A stretch of 64,000 nucleotides of DNA. It comes from Zingiber officinale. Lineage: Eukaryota > Streptophyta > Magnoliopsida > Zingiberales > Zingiberaceae. The stretch lies in the NCBI RefSeq assembly GCF_018446385.1, contig NC_056000.1, forward strand, positions 38,558,457 to 38,622,456, written 5' to 3'. The position numbers were made by a program, and so were the translations under genes. Position 1 is the first letter of the stretch; each line of letters opens with the position of its first letter. Positions 11,701 through 24,039 of this stretch are shown in pieces. Below the pieces are notes generated by a model. It searched no databases. It saw nothing but the letters and a program-made list of their open reading frames with translations, and was not told the DNA's origin.

Positions 11701-12503
11701 ATTTCACCTTTTGTCAATGCTCTACTATTTCTCAACCCCTGCACATTAGTACAAATGTGAGATGTACATTAGGTATCTAATATCCATAAATAAAAAATAG
11801 ATAGATTGACTTCTATAACATATATATCTGAGGCCGAAGTCTCACTTCTCTTCTGTTTCAGTTCCTCTAGGTACACTTTGCAGTTCCTCTTCCAGAGTCT
11901 GGTCTCACCATAGTGGAAGCTTCCTTAGCAATCCCACCTTTGGGGTTCAGTGAGTCTTGCCCTTGCCTTTAGCTTGAGTCTTACCCTTACCTTTAGGCTT
12001 CCACATGCCTTTGCCTTTAGACGCCATCAAAATGGTACTAGGCTTTGCCTTCTTAAGGTTGAGTTCAGCAGTTCTCAACATGCTTAACATCTCAGGCAGC
12101 GGTTTGTCAATTTCATTCATATTATAGTTCATGATGAATTGACTATAGCTATCGGGCAATAACTACAAGATAAGATCTATAGTCAATTCTTGGCCTAATG
12201 GAAATCCCAATCATTGTAGGTTTTCTACATACCCAATCATTTTGTGTACATATGGCCCTACGGGACTTCCTTCTTGCATTCTGCATTGAAACAATGTTTT
12301 AGAGATCTCAAATCTCTCATGGCTTGTTTGTCCTTGATATAGTTGTCTAAGATGTTCAATCATATCATAAGCATCCATGTTCTCATATTGCTTCTGAAGC
12401 TCAGAGTTCATGGTGGCGAGCATAAGGCATGACACATCTAATGCATCATCTTGATGCTTCTTGTAAGCATCCCTATCAGCTCTAGTGGTAGTAGTAGGGG
12501 GTG
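8709..12503 (-). pseudogene. Copia-2 pol plus the 3' part of gag
   Basis: Minus-strand polyprotein in copia order. Gag continues from 12,503 (UBN2 region, NYNMNEIDKPLPEML near 12,100). A lysine/glycine-rich stretch and a decayed zinc knuckle/protease lie around 11,640-11,990. The GAG-pre-integrase finger (LWHYHLGH near 11,370, CKSCLQGKM near 11,270) and integrase core (LIHIDVCGPF near 11,195, LRSDQGEEY near 11,005, ISERRN near 10,900) follow. RT begins near 10,240 and has YIDDILL near 9,680. RNase H (CDNNGAIAQAKEP near 8,925) ends at the TGA at 8,709-8,711. A stop at about 9,873, several frame changes and the lost protease motif inactivate it. The integrase DDE residues and the RT YxDD box are still readable. 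Confidence 0.88.
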
Positions 12504-12508
12504 CTTCA
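12504..12508. other. Target-site duplication of S2 (left copy)
   Basis: CTTCA here and at 15,093-15,097, exact. Confidence 0.85.
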
Positions 12509-15092
12509 TGTAAAATATTGAAAATGGGTGAATAACCATAAGGGAATTTTTAGAAATTTTTAGAAATTTTTCTGGAAGTTTTTGAAGACCGTATGGATGA
12601 CTTTACGGGGATAAAACGGGGTCCCGGGAAAGCCTGTTTCTGTTTAGGCTACCCCGTTTTAGCGAAGGAAAGTTTTATTTTTATTTTCCTAATTTTTTTC
12701 TTTTTTCTTTTTTTCTTCTTCCGTTACTGTGTCATTTCCTTCTCCCTTCCCCCCCCCCCCCCCTCCACGTGCTAACGCCGATTCTCTCCTCTTTCTTACC
12801 CGTGCCCTAGTCTCCAACTGACGTCTCCTTCTCGCCGACAACCCGAGCAACACCGCCGACCGACCGAAGCTTCTCTTCATCTTCTTCCTGAGCCCTAGCA
12901 CCGACCATCTTTTTCCTCTGCCCTAGCACCAGCAGCTACCTCCGATACAGAGTTGGTGAGTTTGTTAATTAAGCTATGGTTGATATTAGATTTGTAGAAA
13001 TTGGAGTAGCATTTTCTGTATAGGTTTGTAGAGGTTGAGTTTGGATTTTTGATGTACTAACTAGGAGTAATGGTTTCTGCCAGTGAGATCCATTCTCGGC
13101 AGCAAGTTGTCTCTGCTGTGGATCTATTGGGCTATCAGGAATTTCTGCTGTAGATAGGAGAAGGAACGGTAACGTATTGAGACTTGGTTTAGTGAAGTGA
13201 TATGGTTGATTTCTTCGGATTAGCAAATGGTTAATAGCCTTGGTTAATTACATGGTTATCTAATTAAAAGGATAAATGAATAGGGTTGCTTAATCTAATG
13301 GATTATGATTAGAGATTCATTTATTAGTTGACTTCTCTAGTTGGACTAATTCAAGGATATCAACTAAGAAGGAAAGATAAGATAATTAAATGGAATTAAA
13401 ACATAGTTTCCTAATCGGATTAGGATTTTGTTTAGCTATTTTATTTTTAGCTAAATTGTACGATTTATTACAAGATTCGGATTCGGGACGAGCACATCGA
13501 CATAGAGGTTGATTAGCTCGATCTACATTGAAGGCTGGTACCTTGACTTATCTTTTAGATTTATCATTTGATGTTATAGTAGTTTTTAACAAATAGTAAT
13601 GATTATGTTTTATATCTGCATCGGTATGTCATTATCCATTACATGTGCATGCTTGATTGTTTATTGTTTGCATTCATGTTTATACCTTCAAATTACTTAT
13701 AATCATAAAGGTAATGGCATACCATACCATAGGATATACCGGACTTATTTGATACCATATCTGGCCTATGTACCTAGATCTTTTGATATGATCCATGTAT
13801 ATTTTTGGTACATATTTTATGGAGGTAGATATGGTCAGGACTTCCATGCTTAGTGTCATACATCATCTCGCATGATTGCATGCTGCGCGATAGTCGGCTC
13901 CATTATTGTTGAGCACATCGCCAGTTACATGGATCTACACACACCACCACTCATGGGTTAGTGGTATATCAGGCAGGGTGTGTGGCAGTTTGCTCTGTCA
14001 ATGCTCCGCCGGTCCACTCATGGATAGCGTGACGCAGCGTGGTAGCACGTCAGGGATCTCTCTTCTGGATTGTCTCAGAGAGATGAGAGCATTGAGCTCC
14101 CCCACTTATGATTTGGGGTAGGAGGATAGGTGTACTCCGACTGCATCCCGTCCACTCGGTCACTCATCAGGAGCAGTGATGGCAGAGTGCACGGTTGTCA
14201 CAGCCCTTCCCACTCGGTCTCACCATCGTGTGTGAGACGGCTGACGGGAGAGTAGGGGTGACCAGGACATGTCATTGACATCATACGCATTGATGTATTT
14301 ATTTCTTGTGTTTGCTACATTTGGATGGATGCATATGACTGACATGCATATAGGATTTATGGCACTCTCGGTCTGACGACCTTGTGATCCCTACGAGGTC
14401 CCGGTTAGTACAGTTTGCTCTTGTTTATTTCAGTTGCATTTATCATTCTTATATCAGGAGATTGTACGCATGATTAGTGCTAGTTGTTATTTTCTTACTA
14501 TTCATGTCAATATTATCCGCTGAGGAGTTGACTCACCCCGTGGTTATTATTATATTTCAGGTTGAGGCTGTCCGGAGGAGTTCCAGTCGCTAGTCCCCTG
14601 CAGGTCGTGAGGATGTGTTGTTTCGGTCTTTTGGTTTTCTTATGATGATATATATATAAATGATGGTGTAGACTTGTTCTGGTTTTGACACTTGGATATT
14701 GTATGGTTTTGTTTTCTTTTGTCGATGAGTTTTATTGGATATGTTTTTACTATATGCCTACCTGGATGGCAGAAGAGGTGAGTTCGTTGTGATTTGTGCT
14801 TTATGGGTGTAGTTGAGTAGGAATATGATTTGAGTTTTATGAGTGTAGTTGAGTAGGAATATGATTTGAGTTTTATGGGTGTAGTTGAGTAGGATGTTTG
14901 AGATGTTTTACTTATCATTGTTTTAGTTCACTATTATACTGCGTGGTTGTTGTTTAGTTCTTTTATTATTATTGTTCCGGCTATGTTGGCCATGTATGTG
15001 ATGGTTATGTTGTAGAAAAGTTTCAGATTGACACCCGTACAGGGGAGATGCTGCTGAATTTTCTTCAGGCAAGGACTACCTCGGGCGTGACA
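12509..15092 (+). mobile_element. S2: 2.6-kb solo LTR inserted in Copia-2 gag
   Basis: Begins TGTAAAATATTG, ends GGGCGTGACA and is flanked by exact CTTCA repeats. There is no internal coding region. A run of T and C blocks lies at 12,670-12,770 and a directly repeated GAGTAGGAATATG segment at 14,810-14,900. The long LTR and the GCGTGACA end recall Ty3/gypsy chromovirus LTRs, and S3 looks like a relative (both start with TGTAAAATA-type sequence followed by GGAATTTTTAG words). Short open frames inside are not convincing genes. Confidence 0.85.
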
Positions 15093-15246
15093 CTTCAAGA
15101 ATGGGTTGCTCTAGGACGTACAATTTTCGTTCTTGCTTGAGAACTATTCTCAAGTTTATGTATCAGTCCAGAAAGTTAGCTCCATTGAGCTTGTCCTTAT
15201 CAAGGACAGGTTGCAGAGAGAGAGTGTTTGACGTATTTGACGACAT
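15093..15246 (-). pseudogene. Copia-2 gag, N-terminal exon-like piece
   Basis: The gag ATG is at 15,244-15,246 on the minus strand. The frame reads through a leader resembling other copia Gag N-termini (KLNGANFLD), has a TGA where Trp is expected in the FLDW motif, and continues to the S2 insertion point. It resumes on the far side of S2 at 12,503 without loss of sequence apart from the target duplication. Confidence 0.8.
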
Positions 15247-16604
15247 GGTAATCTACAACATAATACAGAAATAAGTATCATGTATCGATCATTTAATTAG
15301 ATCTTTAATTAAATAATTCTCTCACTGAATTGTAAAGCTTGGTAGGAGCAAGTCATGATTGTGGTTTTACCCACACTACTAGCTCCAAATCCAATCGCAA
15401 TGATATTTATGTGGGACAAGATCCATATTATACCTCATATTGAGTTAGCTTTGGCTAATCGCCCAAGACTCATATAATGTAGGTAGGCATCATATACCAA
15501 TTGCATCAAATGCAACTCTTGTATGGCTAGATGAACAATACTTTTTGTCTATTTGCCTATCTTATGAAATCCATATTATAGCTCATCTTGAGTTAGCTTT
15601 GGCTAATCGCCCAAGATTAGTATAATTTGAATTCCATTTTATGGGATATGCCTCTAAGCTCTCAATCCAAGTGAGACAACTTAATTAAGTCGCACCCAAA
15701 GTTTAATAGTCAAACATCACAATTGTCCTGTCGCACTCTAGCAAGATAAATTGAGTCGCTTTGCTTTGGCAAAACCTGACTTCAATTAATCGAGCTAGAA
15801 GTGAATACTAAACTTTGGTAGCCATATATTTAAAAAGACCTAATTATGTTTAAACTAAACATGTATCGTAAACAATCAAGCACATATCACATATATGCAT
15901 AAATAAAATGTGACATGGCTACGACCCCCATAAACTACAATCTTCTTAAGCCAATGAGAAGAGTGATAAGTCAACCTAGGTCAAAGCAGCTTCTCCAAGC
16001 ACTTCCTTGGTTGTCGTGTGTTGTTGTCCTTCCTTCATTTTCACCCATTGTCTAGAAGACTAACTCCTTTCTAATTTGTACATTACAAAATCTAAATAAA
16101 CTCGAGTTACATTCGAGTATAGTCTAAAATTACAACAAAAATGAAAAAGATAAAGGCGCGACACGCAAGTCGTATTATGAATTACAACATTACATTGGGG
16201 TTAAAGGGTCATAATCATGCACCATGTCATATATATATTCACAATATCCTTATGACATAAATCTACTATGATGTGAACAACAAAATTATGAGCCACAACG
16301 CCATGACGGTCCGCTAGTCGGTTAGCGGGCGAGGTCAGCACCCCCGAAACAAAAAATATTTTGCATACTCATTTATGAGTTGCTACCATACCTGAGACCC
16401 TACTACCCTCAAAACCGACTATGTTTCGTTCCGAACAAAACACCTTTGGCCGAGACATTGCTGGTCATAACACCAACTATGTTTCGTTCCCAACAAAACA
16501 TCAATTTTTTACTGAAACTCATAATTTGTAGATCATAGTAAACCTATCATGCATTTCAATATCACATATAAAATTCTAATAACTTAGTATATCCCTTCGC
16601 AAGT
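15247..16604 (-). other. Copia-2 5' untranslated leader
   Basis: About 1.36 kb between the primer-binding site and the gag ATG, non-coding in all frames. It contains two direct copies (15,421-15,480 and 15,567-15,625) of a segment with TTGAGTTAGCTTTGGCTAAT and CGCCCAAGA, and two copies of CTATGTTTCGTTCC.AACAAAA at about 16,420-16,440 and 16,478-16,498. Long leaders with repeats are common in plant copia elements. Confidence 0.6.
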
Positions 16605-16617
16605 GGCTCTGATACCA
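16605..16617 (-). promoter_or_regulatory. Primer-binding site of Copia-2 (initiator tRNA-Met)
   Basis: The minus strand reads TGGTATCAGAGCC one base inside the LTR end. This is the standard complement of the 3' end of plant initiator tRNA-Met used by copia elements. Confidence 0.92.
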
Positions 16618-16814
16618 TTGTAAGGAATTAAGGCGCTAAACATTCTTAAGCGCAGTGAAAAACTTCTAGTTCCTCCAGAAGACCCATGCGAAGGGAAAGA
16701 CATGTTACAATCTATACTAAGTTTATATCATGATAGTATACCTTTGATGCGTGCACACGAACTCTAGACAGCTTAGATCTCAGCACGATCACACGTTTGC
16801 GCATCTATGATATC

Positions 16815-19362
16815 TGTTAGAGTGTATACTAAAAGCCTAGCTTTTGGTATAAACATTTATCTAGAAATAAGAATCACATTGATCAAATGTCTACATTTGT
16901 GATAAATGTAGTTGTTCAATTAATTTATATTGTAGATAACATGGTGTGTGGTGTCACACACAGAGGATCATGTTATCAGTACCTTATAAATTATAAACAG
17001 TAGCTCACGACCAAGATGGAAAGGAACAAACCATTTGAAGGTCGTAGTGTAATTAGGTATTAGTTTATCTTAACTATATAATTACACTAGTACACTTAGA
17101 GTGTATTGAGTAGGACCATTAGAGGTTGTTTCTTTTATACTGACTTTATAAAGAAACAAAGACCTCAGTTATTATGGAAGTGTGTGCTCTTAATCCTAAT
17201 ATAATAACAAGCACATATATTTGATATTTATTTCTTTAATTTGTCAATGGGTGAGATTTAGTTCGATGAATCAATAAGCCCGATAAGTTGGGAGATGATA
17301 TCACTTATAGTGTGTGTTGTTGATTATAGAAGGAAACTGTGTCCTAGAGATACTAGGTTGAGAATGTCCCCAAGAGGAGCTCAAAAGGATTGTCATGTTA
17401 AACCCTGCAGGTGGACTTAGTCCGACATGATGATAAAGTTGAGTGGTACTACTCTTGGAGCTAGATATTAATTAAGTGAGTTGTCAGTAACTTACTTAAT
17501 TAGTGGACATTTGTTATCTTAAACACAGGGAGACTAACACACTCATAATAAGAAGGAGCCCAAAATGTAATTTGGGATTGGTGCGGTAGTTCAATAATAG
17601 TTCTCTAGTGGAATGAATTATTATTGATAAAATTAAGTTGTGTGTTCGGGGTGAACACGGGATGCTTAATTTTATCGGGAGACCAAAACCAATTCCTCCT
17701 CTCGGTCCCTATCGTAGCCTCTTAATTATAGAGTACTATACCCACCTATACCCACCTTCTTACCCATCCTATAGGGGTCAGCTAAGCTAGCTTGGAGACC
17801 AAGCTAGGGCCGGCCATGTTTTGGTTTATGGGTGAATTCATGTGGCCGGCCCTAGCTTGAACTCAAGCTTAGGTGACCGGCCCTATTAAAATAAAAAGGA
17901 ATTTTATTTTTTAAATTTTTCTCATGTGGATAACATTTAAAAGAGAGTTTAAAAATTTAAATCTTTCCTTTTATAAGATTTTACAAAAGATTAAGAGAAG
18001 AGTTAAATCTCTTTCCTTATTTGTAGATTAAAAGGTTGATTTTAATTTTGGTAAAAACTTTCCTTTTAATCATGTTCATGATTTAAAAGAGAGTTTAAAA
18101 ATCTCTTTTATAAAGCTTCTACAAAGATTAAGAAAAGATTATATATCTTTCCTTATTGGAAGAGATTTTAATTTTTAAAGATAACTTTCTTTTTATCCAC
18201 ATGTTTAAAAGAAATATTTTAATTTATAAAATTTCCTTTTTATTGACCATCATGAAGGGAAAAATTATTAGAGAAATTTTTTATAAAATTTCCGGAAACA
18301 AATTAGGAAAGTTTTAATTCTTGATTGAATTAAATTTCTTTGCTTGGTTTAAAGTGGCCGGCCACATTGTTGATGAGAAAAAATTATTTTTAATTAAATA
18401 AATTTTCCTTATCAATGGCCAAAGAATTAAGGAAATTTTTATTTAAATTTCCTTATTTACCAAGGCCAAGGATTATAAAAGAGAGGGTAGAGGTGCCTTC
18501 ATGGTGAACAACTCTATTATTTTTCCTCTCTCTTTTTCTTCCTTGGTGTGGCCGGCCATCCTCTCCTCCTTTCTTCTCTTTGATGACCTCATCTCTTGTG
18601 GAGCATATGTATGGCCGAATCAAGTTTAGAAGAAGAAGAAGGAGAGAAAGAAAGCTTTGTTTCTAGCATCCCTTGGAGCATGGTGGTGGTGGCCGAACCT
18701 CTTCATCCTAGAAGAAGTTTTGATGGCCGAAATTTGCAAGGAAGAAGAAGGTGCTTGGTGGTTCTCATCTCGGAAGATCGTTGCCCACACAACGTCCGAG
18801 GTTAGAAGAGGAATACGGTAGAAGATCAAGAGGTTTTTCTAAAAGGTATAACTAGTAATTTTTCTTTCCGCATCATACTAGTTATTTTTGGAAATAATAC
18901 TAAATACAAGAGGCATACGATTCTAGAGTTTCAATTTGTTTTATATAGTGTTTTGTTGTTTTTTTCTGATTTGATTGTTCTTTTCGGTTAACCTAAAGTT
19001 ATTTTAGGAAATTAAATATTAGCATAAAAGGTTTTGTCTAGTCGGTGGTGGTTGCTCCCATATCCAAGAAGGCCATGCCTCGCCATCAAGATCGGGAACC
19101 GATTATGGAAATTAATATTTAATGGAATTAATAACTTAAGGTGACTCGGGTCGAACGTGGTGACTTGGGTCGAACGTGTTAAGTTCCGCAGAGATCCAAG
19201 TCAAAACTAAAAGAACAAATAGATTAAGTTTTGGATCAAACGTGTTAATTCCGCAGCGATCCAAAATTTAATTTAAAAGAACACATGATAGCTAGAAAAG
19301 GTTCGGACCTTGTACAAATTTTTGTACAATGGAACCTCTAGGTTTTCCGAGTAGAACCAACA
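16815..19362 (+). repeat. 5' LTR of Copia-3
   Basis: 2,548 bp, matching 26,871-29,330. It carries several GGCCGGCC words, a TATA box at about 18,471 and an open frame at 18,596-18,805 that is part of the transcribed LTR, not a gene. It ends in ACCAACA just before the primer-binding site. Confidence 0.92.
18471..18482 (+). promoter_or_regulatory. TATA box of the Copia-3 5' LTR
   Basis: GGATTATAAAAGAGAGG is conserved in the 3' LTR near 28,443. It sits about 890 bp before the LTR end, so R-U5 would be long. Confidence 0.5.
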
Positions 19363-19364
19363 AT

Positions 19365-19376
19365 TGGTATCAGAGT
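19365..19376 (+). promoter_or_regulatory. Primer-binding site of Copia-3
   Basis: TGGTATCAGAGT follows the LTR end after a two-base spacer and matches initiator tRNA-Met in all but the last base. Confidence 0.88.
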
Positions 19377-19995
19377 TTTGCCTCTCCGTATTTGGTATTA
19401 GTTTAATTATGCATATGTCATACATAATTTAGCAGGGATAATAGTAGGATGTGCTAACTTTGTGGACGCAGGATCCAACTATTACATGGCTTTTAGTTAT
19501 TATGGTGATGAATCCTTGGACACGCCAAGGCATTTATATGTGTGCATGATTGTATTATAAAATAGCAGAGTCGTATTTAGTTTTATTAGGATTTTATTTT
19601 GATCTAGATACATGTACATTCCTTTTATGGAATATAGGATCAAAATTCAATTCTATTTATGTCCGGATCGAATCTTCAAAGCGTGGAACCTTCTAAGGAC
19701 CAGAGGCGATCGAACAAGGAGCAAGATGGATGCGATAACTAGACCCGATGGCGGTAAGCAGCTTGGGATGACAACACACGGAGGACAACTAGAGATAAAA
19801 GCCATAATAGTTGAAAATTAGATTTTCTATTTATTGCTTTTATATTGTGCTGTGTGTGCATGTTAGTTTACAAGTTTAGTAGGCTAGCATAGTTAAAATT
19901 CCTCATTAATAAATAACTAAGTGGGAGAGGGATTTTTAAGTAAATCCCATGGTCTCCATTACCGGTTTGTAAGTGATGCAAACAAGCTTGCGCGT
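19377..19995 (+). other. Copia-3 leader, first part
   Basis: Non-coding leader between the primer-binding site and the S3 insertion. A short open frame at 19,612-19,821 has no recognisable domain. CGCGT at 19,991-19,995 is the left target repeat of S3. Confidence 0.6.
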
Positions 19996-22900
19996 TGTGT
20001 AAAATACAGCACCCAAATAATATTTAAATAATAAGGTTATTGGACAAATAATCTTATTGGATTTTTCAGGAATTTTTAGGAATTTTCTGGGATTTAATCG
20101 GAGCTCGTATGACGTATTTTAAGGGGATTAATTATTGAGTTTAGTGAAAGCCTATTTGGAATACCCAAAGATGGGAGTTGATTGAGGAATAAACTTAGGT
20201 TTTGATTTATCTAAACCTAAGTTTAAATTTATAAACCCTTCCTATTCAATTCGCCCCTTACCTGTGCCCTAAGTCCTTATCCGCCGATCACCTCCTCCTC
20301 TCCCTCTTATGAGCCGAACTCTTTTCCCCGAGTCCTCACCTCGCGATCCGCCGCACCACCGCCGGTCGCGATGACCCGCATAGCCGGCGACTTCTTCTCC
20401 CTCGAGCTATAGTCGCTGGCTCTTCTTCTCGCAAGGGCACCACACGGCTAGCCTTTCCTCCCTCACGCGAGCACCGGAGACATGCCACGGTACCTGATCG
20501 CACGGCGTTGCTCAGGCCGCCGCTCGCCGGAGCTTGCTATTCCTCAGCCTCTCATCTACAGCTCCGTTAGGTACACACCTTCTCAGATCTTTGCTCCGCA
20601 CAGCCCGATCTTCAGCGAAAGGGTGGAGAATCCGAGCCCTTGCTTTGCTGGATTTGGAGCGCTGGAATCGGTGGTGATCGGCAATTTGGGAGGTGACTTC
20701 TCGTCTTCCCGAGTCCTGAAGCTGAGCATACCTCTTCGCCATTTTTGGGGGTTTCCGATACTGTATTAGGTTAAGGTATGTTAATTGTTTTTCTTTGGTT
20801 GATAGCTTTGAAGATCTGAGATTTGAGGTCAGAAGAGGAAAAATTAGGTTAACTGAGGGTTGTTTCTTGGCAGTGGCTCACTGTGAGGAGCTCGGCTACA
20901 ACTCCCAGCAGTTATTCTTCATCCGGGAAGCATTAGGTAAGACTCTACCACTCCAGATGTTAGATCTGTAGACCTAGGTGTTGAATTCAGTTTGAATTGG
21001 GTGACAGTAGCTCTACTTAGCATCGGTTGTCATTTTCCAGCAACGACATTCTTCAGTAGCGAATCATCAGTTGGGGCATCCGGATTTGGAGGTAAGGTTG
21101 TTGAGTCTAAGTTTTAAATTGGATTACACGATTCCTTATAGATTCTGATATCATATTGTATAGGTTTGGAATTTATGGATTAAGTGAGGCAGATGAATTA
21201 TGTAAGATTGGTTTTGGATGTTTAGTAGAGATGATAAAAATGGATTATATTAGTTGAGATTGTGTTTGGGTTATCATATTAGTGGTTCATTATGCTTGTA
21301 GTTGATACAATGGAGTGAATGATGAGCTAATGGATTTTAGAATGGTAAATGGAGTTAGCAAAGTAGGTTATTGTAGTTTGATTTTGATATGAAGTGGATT
21401 TGTAATTAAGAAGGTTGGAAATGAATTAAGTGATTCCTGATGCTAGGTTGGGTTATAAATGTGTTACTATATACGAATTTTTATTGGAAGATGAAACAAT
21501 CAGTTGATTGAGGATTATCGGATTATCATTAATTAGGGTTAATTAATGGTCATTGGATTAGGGTTTTTCCTATTAGTTTAGGTCTTGAAGTTGGGTTAAT
21601 TGTTGTAGATATGATTAGTTAAATCTATTCATTATGTGATTTGCAGGATGTTGGTTTGAGATGAGCGTCTCGATGTGGGAATATTGGACACGATCTTCGC
21701 ATTAAGGCGGGTACTTCTTCCTTTATCTCTTTAGTATTTTGATCCTAGTGCATGAGCTTTATGTTCGGATAGTTCTGTATTTATCTTGACTCCACTCTTA
21801 TTTTTCCTGCGCTTGATACTTCCACTCAATCTTTGAGCTACTCATTCTGTTTCTATAGTCTCTTGTTGCTATCAATGATATTTAGCAGATACTATAGTAC
21901 TAGGTATGGATACCGGATACCGTATATAGATGTAAGGTATGGATATACGGACACCGATACCATGTTTACCGCTTGATCATTGCTTATTTACACACCTCAC
22001 GAGTACGCCGGCTTCACGAGTATACTGTTTCGCTTATATATATATGATGATCGTTGATTATTCGTGATCATGTCATCAGACGACGCCACGACCACGCCTC
22101 CTCGCGTCGAGAGGGTCGGCTGAGCCGCACGCCTGGCCGCCACGGTAGTGGAGCACGCCTTGTCTCCGTCGTCGCACACTTGCCACCACGGGTAGCGGTA
22201 CCGGAGTCAAGCAGGGACCCCGTCGCAGACGTAGCTATTCGCCTATTATGCACTGCCCATCCCACACCGAGAGTAGAAGCCTTGGGTGGTACATTATCGA
22301 TCCTACTCTCACCATACAGGGGTGCGTAGAGGGGGCATGACCATCCGTATATACCGTTGTTATTATATCCGCCGTTGTTTACTTACGTTGTTGCTTATCT
22401 ACGTCATTGCTAGATTACGTCATTGTTTATTTATGCTATTACGCTTACTTAGTTGAGATTTATACTGTTAGTGTTTGTAGACATCGCTTACTTATCATTG
22501 ACCAGATATACCTCATACGATACCACGAAGTTATGAAAGTGATCTGTAGGTGACTTCACACATCTACCTTCCCTTACTAGCCTAGGATATGGTTTCGTAC
22601 GGACACTTATTATGTTATCACCGTAGATCTCGCTATTTCTTCACGAGATCAGATACTTTCAGATCTCTAGTTGCTTTACTATACTCACGCACTATCATCT
22701 ATTATCCACCGAGTCTTTATACTCACCACCCCATATATTGGTAATTTCACCAGTGGCAGGTAAAGGATTTATGGAGTCGCTGGAGACTGTCCGCTAATCC
22801 CACGTCACATTCGAGGACGACCTTACGATTTCGTATTTTACGCTATTCAGATTGGGGTTTTGACTTGTTTATGTATTTATATTCTCTTGTATTTGGTTTG

Positions 22901-23155
22901 ATATTATCAGGTCGAGCCTACCGCAGCTAGTTACTTTATGTTTTGTGATCGTTGTCAGGATTCACCGTGTTGATTTAAGATACGGTTGATTCATATATTT
23001 ATATAAGCTCAGTTTATTTCGCCCACCGAGTGGGCAAGTTATATAACCCGTGTCGTAGATATATTCCACCAGATGCTCTGATGATATCAGATGACATATG
23101 CCCTGTCACCCGTCAGGAGACGCCAAATTTTCTGAAGGACTCCTCCGGGGCGACA
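19996..23155 (+). mobile_element. S3: 3.2-kb solo LTR in the Copia-3 leader
   Basis: Begins TGTGTAAAATAC, ends GGGGCGACA and is flanked by CGCGT (19,991) and CGCGC (23,156), a 4/5 match. No internal domain, primer-binding site or second LTR was seen. It shares the early GGAATTTTTAGGAATTTTC region and the layout of S2, suggesting related long-LTR elements. GC-rich open frames around 20,480-20,770 and 22,050-22,330 have no recognisable product. The left end could be moved two bases (TGTAAAATAC), but then no target duplication is seen. Confidence 0.72.
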
Positions 23156-23448
23156 CGCGCTCGAGTGCCTTCCTCCATAATACGAGCTAGTTTGCAGATC
23201 ACTGAATGTACTCCATTTTGATGACTATGAAGTTAATTAAGTGCGATCTTCCCCAACCAAGGGGCATAATCTTATTAATGGACTTAGTGTCAAGTAATGG
23301 TATACACTTTGACACATCTAATAGTATCCTCCCCATCGGAGTCACTGTTATTATTTGTGTGACCAAATGAAACTAATTTAATTTGTCATAAAACTATGTT
23401 GACAAGATAATAAAATTAAAGGGTTAAAACCTCTCTTATAAATGATTG

Positions 23449-23482
23449 ATTTTGTATACGTCCACTAAGTGGCATACAAAAT
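23449..23482 (+). repeat. Copia-3 leader hairpin 1
   Basis: 34 nt with arms ATTTTGTAT and ATACAAAAT and an inner stem CCAC/GTGG. The best-preserved copy. Confidence 0.75.
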
Positions 23483-23565
23483 TAACGATGTTCGAGATAA
23501 TTTTATTTGTCATAAAGTTACGTTGACAAGATAGTTAATGGTAAAACCTCCTCTTACAAATGTTG

Positions 23566-23596
23566 ATTTTGTATACGTCCACACTATCGTGACAAA
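23566..23596 (+). repeat. Copia-3 leader hairpin 2 (decayed)
   Basis: The left arm ATTTTGTATACGTCCACAC is intact; the right arm is mutated and the outer stem lost. Confidence 0.5.
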
Positions 23597-23766
23597 GGTA
23601 TTTTGAGGTGTTGGTAAATTTAAATAGTATTGTTAGAGGAATCAATATTATTTTAAATTTAGAAGTCTTGACCAAATATTTGATTAAAGATAGACCAACT
23701 ATTAATTTTATTCGTTATAAAGTAAGGTTGACGAGATAATAAAATTAAATGATAAAATTTCTCTTT

Positions 23767-23805
23767 GAATTTGTATCGTCCACACTAACGTGGCATACAA
23801 AATTC
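23767..23805 (+). repeat. Copia-3 leader hairpin 3
   Basis: Arms GAATTTGTAT and ATACAAAATTC with inner stem CCAC/GTGG around ACTAAC. Confidence 0.7.
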
Positions 23806-24039
23806 ATGGGATTTTTAAGGAGTTGGTCTTAACCAAATATTTTTGTGATTCTTAGACTGTCAAATGGTGCTGATATACTTTAGGATAGACTTAGTGGTCC
23901 CAATTATAATTGATCGAAATAGGATTCGACATTAAGGTAGATCGTCCTCTGTAACTAAGAACAATATAGTGTATTTTATTCATTAGTTGAAACACGTTTA
24001 GTGGTGTTATCTACCGTAACCTAGAGTGTAGATACGATG

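Noticed and set aside
18596-18829. Open frames on both strands just after a TATA box in the Copia-3 LTR
   Set aside because: They are LTR sequence; the same region in the 3' LTR (28,575-28,700) has indels that shift the frame.
22054-22329. GC-rich open frames on both strands in S3
   Set aside because: Overlapping frames in opposite directions without domains, inside a solo LTR.
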